Assembly (NCBI RefSeq): GCF_000003605.2
Contig: NW_003107670.1
Span: 1-36,627 of the forward strand
DNA length: 36,627 nucleotides
Source: Saccoglossus kowalevskii
Taxonomy: Eukaryota; Hemichordata; Enteropneusta; Harrimaniidae
Direction of reading: 5' to 3'
How positions within the stretch are numbered: the first letter of the stretch is position 1; each line of letters begins with the position of its first letter. Positions 30,191-36,627 of this stretch are shown piece by piece. A model generated the notes under the pieces. That model made no database searches. It was not told where the DNA came from and saw only the letters and a list, made by a program, of their open reading frames with translations. The translations under genes and the position numbers were made by a program.

Positions 30191-30409
30191 TAATAGTGTT
30201 TTGCGTTTTTTATAGTGCCACAAGGTGTTTTATGTCTAGATCCTAAAATTCCTGTCTAATTGACTGACTCATCTGATCCAGCACATCAATGTTATCTCTT
30301 TAATTTCGCAAATTCTTATCCGCTAACAGTATTTACGACGTATTTTTTTATTGAGTGCAGCTGGTGTTCTTGTGCAATCTTGCAGAAAACTAAATCGTAG
30401 CAGCCAATA

Positions 30410-30482
30410 CGACCCCGACGGGACTCGAACCCGCAATCTTCTGATTCGAAGTCAGACGCCTTATCCATTAGGCCACGGAGTC
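30410..30482 (-). tRNA. tRNA-Arg (UCG), consensus copy
   Basis: Identical to the 3468 copy; 1131 bp from the 29279 copy. Confidence 0.95.
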
Positions 30483-30684
30483 TTAAGTACATCTTCATCC
30501 TGTGCCATCTAATTTTTTTACGAATTCCTATTTACCTGGATAATTGAATAAGTCGTTGGGTTCTGCACATCCCCATATTTGCGAATTTGCACCTGCTAAA
30601 TTTATTCTTGAAATAGTTGCATGTTTGGCTGTGACAGGTGTAGCAGTTCAATTTTGCAGAACACACAATTATTGCATCGCCATA

Positions 30685-30754
30685 TGACCACAATGTCACT
30701 CGGACCGCAATTATGTGATTCGATGTCACATGCCTCATTCGTTGGTATTTTATG
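30685..30754 (-). pseudogene. tRNA-Arg relic, A type
   Basis: cctcattcg form, 1131 bp from 29554. Confidence 0.76.
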
Positions 30755-30969
30755 TAATAGTATTTTGCGTTTTTTTTATAGTGCCACAAGGTGTTTTATA
30801 TGTCTGGATGCTAAAATTCCTGTATAATTGACTGACTCATCTGATCCAGCACATCAATGTTATCTCTTTAATTTCGCAAATTCTTATCCGCTAACAGTAT
30901 TTATTTTTTATTGAGTGCAGCTGGTGTTCTTGTTCAATCTTGCAGAAAACTAAATCGTAGCAGCCAATA

Positions 30970-31042
30970 CGACCCCGACGGGACTCGAACCCGCAATCTT
31001 CTGATTCGAAGTCAGACGCCTTATCCATTAGGCCAAGGAGTT
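30970..31042 (-). tRNA. tRNA-Arg (UCG), G1A and G7U
   Basis: Third member of the 14964/21953 family. The T-rich flank has a unique intermediate form (tttattttttattgag). Confidence 0.82.
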
Positions 31043-31244
31043 TTAAGTACATTTTCATCCTGTGCCATCTAATTTTTTTTACGAATTCCTATTTACCTGA
31101 ATAATTGAATATGTCGTTGAGTTCTGCACATCCCCATATTTGTGAATTAGCACCTGGTGAATTTATTCTTGAAATATTTGCATGTTTAGCTGTGACAGGT
31201 GTAGCAGTTCAATTTTGCGAACACACAATTATTGCGTCGCCATA

Positions 31245-31314
31245 CGACCACGATGTGACTCGGACCGCAATTATGTGATTCGATGTCACATGCCTTATTC
31301 ATTGGTATTTTATG
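31245..31314 (-). pseudogene. tRNA-Arg relic, C type
   Basis: gcgaacac family. Confidence 0.77.
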
Positions 31315-31539
31315 TAATAGTGTTTTGCGTTTTTTTTTTATAGTGCCACAAGGTGTTTTATGTGTCTAGATCCTAAAATTTCTGTCTAATTGACTGACTC
31401 ATCTGATCCAGCACATCAATGTTATCTCTTTAATTTCGCAAATTCTTATCCGCTAATAGTATTCACCACGTATTTTTTTATTAAGTGCTGCTGGTGTTCT
31501 TGTGCAATCTTGCAGAAAACTAAATCGTAGCAGCCAATA

Positions 31540-31612
31540 CGACCCCGACGGAACTCGAACCCGCAATCTTCTGATTCGAAGTCAGACGCCTTATCCCTTA
31601 GGCCACGGAGTC
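31540..31612 (-). tRNA. tRNA-Arg (UCG), C61U and D-loop change
   Basis: Twin of the 10230 copy (plus a at 31552 and c at 31597). Confidence 0.85.
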
Positions 31613-31815
31613 TTAAGTACATCTTCATCCTGTTCCATCTAATTTTTTTTACGAATTCCTATTTACCTGGATAATTGAATATGCCTTTGTGTTCTGCACA
31701 TTCCCATATTTGCGAATTAGCACCTTGTGAATTTATTCTTGAAATAGTTTCATGTTTGGCTGTGACAGGTGTGGCAGTTCAATTTTGCAGAACACACAAT
31801 TATTGCGTCGCCATA

Positions 31816-31885
31816 CGACCACGATGTAACTCGGACCGCAATTATGTGATTCGATGTCACATGCCTTATTCATTGGTATTTTATG
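31816..31885 (-). pseudogene. tRNA-Arg relic, C type with gtaac
   Basis: Counterpart of 10506. Confidence 0.76.
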
Positions 31886-32110
31886 TAATAGTGTTTTGCG
31901 TTTTTTTTTATAGTGCCACAAGGTGTTTTATATGTCTAGATCCTAAAATTCCTGTATAATTGACTGACTCATCTGATCCAGCTCATCAATGTTATCTCTT
32001 TAATTTTGCAAATTTTTATCCGCTAATAGTATTCACCATGTAGTTTTTTTATTGAGTGCTGCTGGTGTTCTTGTGCAATCTTGCAGAAAACTAAATCGTA
32101 GCAGCCAATA

Positions 32111-32183
32111 CGACCCCGACGGGACTCGAACCCGCAATCTTCTGATTCGAAGTCAGACGCCTTATCCATTAGGCCACGGAGTC
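32111..32183 (-). tRNA. tRNA-Arg (UCG), consensus copy
   Basis: Identical to the 3468 copy. Its unit pairs with the 10800 unit, but lacks that copy's D-loop change. Confidence 0.95.
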
Positions 32184-32385
32184 TTAAGTACATCTTCATC
32201 CTGTGCCATCTAATTTTTTTACGAATTCCTATTTACCTGGATAGTTGAATAAGTCGTTGGGTTCTGCACATCCCCATATTTGCGAATTAGCACATGGTAA
32301 ATTTATTCTTGAAATAGTTGCATGTTTGGCTGTGTCAGGTGTAGCAGTTCAATTTTGCAGAACACACAATTATTGCATCGCCATA

Positions 32386-32455
32386 TGACCACAATGTCAC
32401 TCGGACCGCAATTATGTGATTCGATGTCACATGCCTTATTCGTTGGTATTTTATG
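32386..32455 (-). pseudogene. tRNA-Arg relic, A type
   Basis: ttgcaatag tail, as 12045. Confidence 0.76.
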
Positions 32456-32666
32456 TTGCAATAGTATTTTGCGTTTTTTTTATAGTGCCACAAGGTGTTT
32501 TATATGTCTAGATCCTAAAATTCCTGTATAATTTACTGACTCATCTGATCCAGCACATCAATGTTATCTCTTTAATTTCGCAAATTCTTATCCGCTAACA
32601 GTATTTATTAAGTGCAGCTGGTGTTCTTGTGCAATCTTGCAGAAAACTAAATCGTAGCAGCCAATA

Positions 32667-32740
32667 CGACCCCGACAGGGACTCGAACCCGCAATCTTCT
32701 GATTCGAAGTCAGACGCCTTATCCATTAGGCCACGGAGTC
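32667..32740 (-). tRNA. tRNA-Arg (UCG), 74 nt with T-stem insertion
   Basis: Extra base at plus 32677. Sequence and flanks match the 87 copy. Confidence 0.85.
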
Positions 32741-32943
32741 TTAAGTACATCTTCGTCCTGTGCCATCTAATTTTTTTTACGAATTCCTATTTACCTGAAT
32801 AATTGAATATGTCGTTGAGTTCTGCACATCCCCATATTTGCGAATTAGCACCTGGTGAATTTATTCTTGAAATAGTTGCATGTTTAGCTGTGACAGGTGT
32901 AGCAGTTCAATTTTGCAGAACACACAATTATTGCGTCGCTATA

Positions 32944-33013
32944 CGACCACGATGTGACTCGGACCGCAATTATGTGATTCGATGTCACATGCCTTATTCA
33001 TTGGTATTTTATG
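32944..33013 (-). pseudogene. tRNA-Arg relic, C type
   Basis: Matches the 364 relic and its flanks. Confidence 0.78.
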
Positions 33014-33233
33014 TAATAGTGTTTTGCGTTTTTTTATAGTGCCACAAGGTGTTTTATGTCTAGATCCTAAAATTCCTGTCTAATTGACTGACTCATCTGA
33101 TCCAGCACATCAATGCTATCTCTTTAATTTCGCAAATTCTTATCCGCTAACAGTATTCACGACGTATTTTTTTATTGAGTGCAGCTGGTGTTCTTGTGCA
33201 ATCTTGCAGAAAACTAAATCGTAGCAGCCCATA

Positions 33234-33306
33234 CGACCCCGACGGGACTCGAACCCGCAATCTTCTGATTCGAAGTCAGACGCCTTATCCATTAGGCCAC
33301 GGAGTC
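33234..33306 (-). tRNA. tRNA-Arg (UCG), consensus copy
   Basis: Identical to the 3468 copy. Counterpart of the 653 copy. Confidence 0.95.
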
Positions 33307-33508
33307 TTAAGTACATCTTCATCCTGTGCCATCTAATTTTTTTACGAATTCCTATTTACCTGGATAATTGAATAAGTCGTTGGGTTCTGCACATCCCCAT
33401 ATTTGCGAATTTGCACCTGCTAAATTTATTCTTGAAATAGTTGCATGTTTGGCTGTGACAGGTGTAGCAGTTCAATTTTGCAGAACACACAATTATTGCA
33501 TCGCCATA

Positions 33509-33578
33509 TGACCACAATGTCACTCGGACCGCAATTATGTGATTCGATGTCACATGCCTTATTCATTGGTATTTTATG
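33509..33578 (-). pseudogene. tRNA-Arg relic, A type
   Basis: A type with the cattgg tail usual in C types. Confidence 0.76.
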
Positions 33579-33797
33579 TAATAGTGCTTTGCGTTTTTTT
33601 ATAGTGCCACAAGGTGTTTTATGTCTAGATCCTAAAATTCCTGTCTAATTGACTGACTCATCTGATCCAGCACATCAATGTTATCTCTTTAATTTCGCAA
33701 ATTCTTATCCGCTAACAGTATTTACGACGTTTTTTTTATTGAGTGCAGCTGGTGTTCTTGTGCAATCTTGCAGAAAACTAAATCGTAGCAGCCAATA

Positions 33798-33870
33798 CGA
33801 CCCCGACGGGACTCGAACCCGCAATCTTCTGATTCGAAGTCAGACGCCTTATCCATTAGACCACGGAGTC
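33798..33870 (-). tRNA. tRNA-Arg (UCG), C11U
   Basis: One change, a U11.G24 wobble in the D stem and a changed A-box base. Confidence 0.92.
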
Positions 33871-34073
33871 TTAAGTACATCTTCGTCCTGTGCCATCTAA
33901 TTTTTTTTACGAATTCCTATTTACCTGAATAATTGAATATGTCGTTGAGTTCTGCACATCCCCATATTTGCGAATTAGCACCTGGTGAATTTATTCTTGA
34001 AATAGTTGCATGTTTAGCTGTGACAGGTGTAGCAGTTCAATTTTGCAGAACACACAATTATTGCGTCGCTATA

Positions 34074-34143
34074 CGACCACGATGTGACTCGGACCGCAAT
34101 TATGTGATTCGATGTCACATGCCTTATTCATTGGTATTTTATG
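34074..34143 (-). pseudogene. tRNA-Arg relic, C type
   Basis: As 928, including the gcgtattttttat tail. Confidence 0.77.
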
Positions 34144-34364
34144 TAATAGTGTTTTGCGTATTTTTTATAGTGCCACAAGGTGTTTTATGTCTAGATCCTA
34201 AAATTCCTGTCTAATTGACTGACTCATCTGATCCAGCACATCAATGTTATCTCTTTAATTTCGCAAATTCTTATCCGCTAACAGTATTTACGACGTATTT
34301 TTTTATTGAGTGCAGCTGGTGTTCTTGTGCAATCTTGCAGAAAACTAAATCGTAGCAGCCAATA

Positions 34365-34437
34365 CGACCCCGACGGGACTCGAACCCGCAATCTTCTGAT
34401 TCGAAGTCAGACGCCTTATCCATTAGGCCACGGAGTC
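34365..34437 (-). tRNA. tRNA-Arg (UCG), consensus copy
   Basis: Identical to the 3468 copy. The leader reads cttcatcttg, as at 25327. Confidence 0.95.
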
Positions 34438-34639
34438 TTAAGTACATCTTCATCTTGTGCCATCTAATTTTTTTACGAATTCCTATTTACCTGGATAATT
34501 GAATAAGTCGTTGGGTTCTGCACATCCCCATATTTGCGAATTAGCACCTGGTGAATTTATTCTTGAAATAGTTGCATGTTTAGCTGTGACAGGTGTAGCA
34601 GTTCAATTTTGCAGAACACACAATTATTGCGTCGCTATA

Positions 34640-34709
34640 CGACCACGATGTGACTCGGACCGCAATTATGTGATTCGATGTCACATGCCTTATTCATTGG
34701 TATTTTATG
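34640..34709 (-). pseudogene. tRNA-Arg relic, C type
   Basis: As 364. Confidence 0.77.
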
Positions 34710-34914
34710 TAATAGTGTTTTGCGTTTTTTTATAGTGCCACAAGGTGTTTTATGTCTAGATCCTAAAATTCCTGTATAATTTACTGACTCATCTGATCCA
34801 GCACATCAATGTTATCTCTTTAATTTCGCAAATTCTTATCCGCTAACAGTATTTATTAAGTGCAGCTGGTGTTCTTGTGCAATCTTGCAGAAAACTAAAT
34901 CGTAGCAGCCCATA

Positions 34915-34987
34915 TGACCCCGACGGGACTCGAACCCGCAATCTTCTGATTCGAAGTCAGACGCCTTATCCATTAGGCCACGGAGTC
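34915..34987 (-). tRNA. tRNA-Arg (UCG), discriminator A73
   Basis: Same as the 24206 copy, in a 550-bp unit. Confidence 0.93.
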
Positions 34988-35189
34988 TTAAGTACATCTT
35001 CATCCTGTGCCATCTAATTTTTTTACGAATTCCTATTTACCTGGATAATTGAATAAGTCGTTGGGTTCTGCACATCCCCATATTTGCGAATTTGCACCTG
35101 CTAAATTTATTCTTGAAATAGTTGCATGTTTGGCTGTGACAGGTGTAGCAGTTCAATTTTGCAGAACACACAATTATTGCGTCGCTATA

Positions 35190-35259
35190 CGACCACGATG
35201 TGACTCGGACCGCAATTATGTGATTCGATGTCACATGCCTTATTCATTGGTATTTTATG
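35190..35259 (-). pseudogene. tRNA-Arg relic, C type
   Basis: C-type relic joined to a left flank of the A-type form (tttgcacctgcta). Confidence 0.77.
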
Positions 35260-35463
35260 TAATAGTGTTGTGCGTTTTTTTATAGTGCCACAAGGTGTTT
35301 TATGTCTAGATCCTAAAATTCCTGTATAATTTACTGCTCATCTGATCCAGCACATCAATGTTATCTCTTTAATTTCGCAAATTCTTATCCGTTAACAGTA
35401 TTTATTAAGTGCAGCTGGTGTTCTTGTGCAATCTTGCAGAAAAATAAATCGTAGCAGCCCATA

Positions 35464-35536
35464 TGACCCCGACGGGACTCGAACCCGCAATCTTCTGATT
35501 CGAAGTCAGATGCCTTATCCATTAGGCCACGGAGTC
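35464..35536 (-). tRNA. tRNA-Arg (UCG), A73 and G26A
   Basis: Discriminator A and G26 to A. The terminator is longer here (TTTTT on the minus strand). Confidence 0.9.
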
Positions 35537-35739
35537 TTTAAGTACATCTTCATCCTGTGCCATCTAATTTTTTTACGAATTCCTATTTACCTGGATAATT
35601 GAATAAGTCGTTGGGTTCTGCACATCCCCATATTTGCGATTTTGCACCTGCTAAATTTATTCTTGAAATAGTTGCATGTTTGGCTGTGACAGGTGTAGCA
35701 GTTCAATTTTGCAGAACACACAATTATTGCATCGCCATA

Positions 35740-35809
35740 TGACCACAATGTGACTCGGACCGCAATTATGTGATTCGATGTCACATGCCTTATTCATTGG
35801 TATTTTATG
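35740..35809 (-). pseudogene. tRNA-Arg relic, A type with gtgac
   Basis: cattgg tail. Confidence 0.76.
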
Positions 35810-36029
35810 TAATAGTGTTTTGCTTTTTTTTATAGTGCCACAAGGTGTTTTATGTCTAGATCCTAAAATTCCTGTCTAATTGACTGAGTCATCTGATCCA
35901 GCACATCAATGTTATCTCTTTAATTTCGCAAATTCTTATCCGCTAACAGTATTCACGACGTATTTTTTTATTGAGTGCAGCTGGTGTTCTTGTGCAATCT
36001 TGCAGAAAACTAAATCGTAGCAGCCCATA

Positions 36030-36102
36030 CGACCTTGACGGGACTCGAACCCGCAATCTTCTGATTCCAAGTCAGACGCCTTATCCATTAGGCCACGGAG
36101 TC
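36030..36102 (-). tRNA. tRNA-Arg body with UGG (Pro-type) anticodon
   Basis: C35 to G (plus c at 36068) gives loop CTTGGAA and anticodon UGG, which reads CCN proline codons. G68 and G67 are both A, leaving two adjacent C/A mismatches in the acceptor stem, so the copy may be dead. A box, B box, T arm and terminator are intact. Arginyl-tRNA synthetase usually depends on C35, so charging with Arg would be expected to fall. Confidence 0.8.
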
Positions 36103-36304
36103 TTAAGTACATCTTCATCCTGTGCCATCTTATTTTTTTACGAATTCCTATTTACCTGGATAATTGAATAAGTCGTTGGGTTCTGTACATCCCCATATTT
36201 GCGAATTAGCACCTGGTAAATTTATTCTTGAAATAGTTGCATGTTTGGCTGTGACAGGTGTAGCAGTTCAATTTTGCAGAACACACAATTATTGCATCGC
36301 CATA

Positions 36305-36317
36305 CGACCACAATGTG
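36305..36317 (-). pseudogene. Truncated tRNA-Arg relic
   Basis: Only the 3' acceptor and part of the T arm remain before the deletion joint. Confidence 0.7.
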
Positions 36318-36319
36318 CT
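36317..36319. other. Deletion joint: relic cut and tRNA half missing
   Basis: The relic starting at 36305 stops after 13 nt (caatgtg) and joins ctatctattttttta of the next tRNA leader flank. About 365 bp, including a whole tRNA-Arg, are missing. Confidence 0.8.
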
Positions 36320-36504
36320 ATCTATTTTTTTACCAATTTCTATTTACCTGGATAATTGAATAAGTCGTTGGGTTCTGCACATCTCCATATTTGCGAATTT
36401 GCGAATTTGCACCTGCTAAATTTATTCTTGAAATAGTTGCATGTTTGGCTGTGACAGGTGTAGCAGTTCAATTTTCCAGAACACACAATTATTGCATCGC
36501 CATA

Positions 36505-36574
36505 TGACCACTATGTGACTCGGACCGCAATTATGTGATTCGATGTCACATGCCTTATTCGTTGGTATTTTATG
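36505..36574 (-). pseudogene. tRNA-Arg relic, A-like
   Basis: accactatgtgac, as 11082; tail tatgataatag. Confidence 0.75.
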
Positions 36575-36627
36575 ATAATAGTAGTTTGCGTTTTTTTTTT
36601 TATAGTGCCACAAGGTGTTTTATGTTG

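Larger units (their letters stand above)
27717..30840. repeat. Two-unit higher-order period of about 1131 bp
   Basis: Units alternate between a cattgtt/short-T-run form and a cctcattcg form. Landmarks repeat at 1131-1132 bp: tRNAs at 28147, 29279 and 30410; relics at 28990 and 30121, and at 28422, 29554 and 30685. A similar alternation is seen near 2.3-4.4 kb. Confidence 0.75.
31446..32256. repeat. Higher-order duplication, partner 10136-10945
   Basis: Carries the same ordered marks; it differs at a few bases, such as ttaagtgctg for ttgagtgctg. Confidence 0.78.
32581..33171. repeat. Near-identical segment, partner 1-590
   Basis: Second copy of the opening segment of the window; it diverges again at the next tRNA trailer. 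Confidence 0.85.
1..36627. repeat. Tandem array of about 565-bp units, each with a tRNA-Arg and a tRNA-Arg relic
   Basis: The window is filled end to end by head-to-tail copies of one unit. Spacings between successive tRNA-Arg 3' ends are mostly 547-577 bp, falling into a class near 551 bp and a class near 566 bp. The class difference is mainly an indel of about 15 bp in the T-rich stretch just downstream of the tRNA on the minus strand (tttattaag against tttacgacg plus a T run). Each unit has single recurring EcoRI (gaattc), XbaI (tctaga), AflII (cttaag) and PvuII (cagctg) motifs in most copies. All tRNAs and relics share one orientation. No unique sequence, transposase, reverse transcriptase or protein gene was seen, and the spacers of about 200 bp between tRNA and relic hold only repeat sequence. 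The array runs off both window edges. Confidence 0.97.

Noticed and set aside
1-36627. CRISPR array
   Set aside because: Regular spacing, but the period is about 565 bp, the 'spacers' are themselves repeated, and each repeat contains a eukaryotic tRNA.
1-36627. Ribosomal DNA or 5S rRNA spacer array
   Set aside because: No rRNA or 5S sequence recognised in either half. The only RNA gene is the tRNA-Arg.
1-36627. tRNA-derived SINE cluster
   Set aside because: Units are strictly head-to-tail in one orientation, with no poly-A or simple-repeat tails, no target-site duplications and no unique DNA between them. A SINE origin of the first monomer is still possible.

Overview
The whole window is one tandem satellite-like array and contains no convincing protein gene. 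The repeat unit is about 565 bp (spacings between tRNA copies are mostly 547-577 bp). Each full unit holds one recognisable eukaryotic tRNA-Arg with anticodon UCG, always encoded on the minus strand. I count 65 tRNA-Arg copies: 64 of full length and one with an internal deletion. Twenty read as identical over all 73 nt. The cloverleaf is complete: 7-bp acceptor stem with one U4.G69 wobble, 4-bp D stem, 5-bp anticodon stem, 5-bp T stem. It carries perfect internal RNA polymerase III A and B boxes, and a TTTT terminator about 20 nt past the 3' end. The array is therefore potentially a large Pol III gene cluster, or a satellite that grew out of one.

Organism: a eukaryote, most likely an animal. 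The tRNA has no encoded CCA and the core is very like metazoan tRNA-Arg(UCG). The sequence is AT-rich by eye. Many differences between copies are CG to TG or CA changes, which suggests a germ line with CpG methylation. I cannot name the species.

Unit architecture: the unit is itself an old, diverged dimer. One half (about 275 bp) carries the good tRNA-Arg. The other half (about 290 bp) carries, at the equivalent place and in the same orientation, a degenerate tRNA-Arg relic of about 70 nt. The relic has lost the acceptor pairing, D stem, T stem and terminator but keeps a perfect anticodon stem. The flanks of the two halves share short words in the same order.

Layout: units run unbroken from base 1 (partial) to base 36627 (partial). 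Deletions give short units near 11365, 12507, 20279, 20656 and 36317. Higher-order duplications link 14.9-17.6 kb with 21.9-24.0 kb, 10.1-10.9 kb with 31.4-32.3 kb, and 0-0.59 kb with 32.58-33.17 kb. The stretch 27.7-30.8 kb follows a two-unit period of about 1131 bp. These patterns point to unequal crossing-over and conversion.

Most notable: seven copies have changed anticodons. Five read UCA (opal-suppressor type), and one of these (20077-20149) is otherwise nearly perfect. One reads ACG (still Arg) and one UGG (Pro type). The 60-115 aa open frames that recur with the repeat are translations of the repeat and tRNA, and I do not accept them as genes.

Numbering used in the entries: tRNA positions are linear 1-73, 5' to 3' on the minus strand; anticodon 34-36, T stem 49-53/61-65, acceptor 1-7/66-72. 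'C type' and 'A type' relics are defined in the entries at 364 and 2046.
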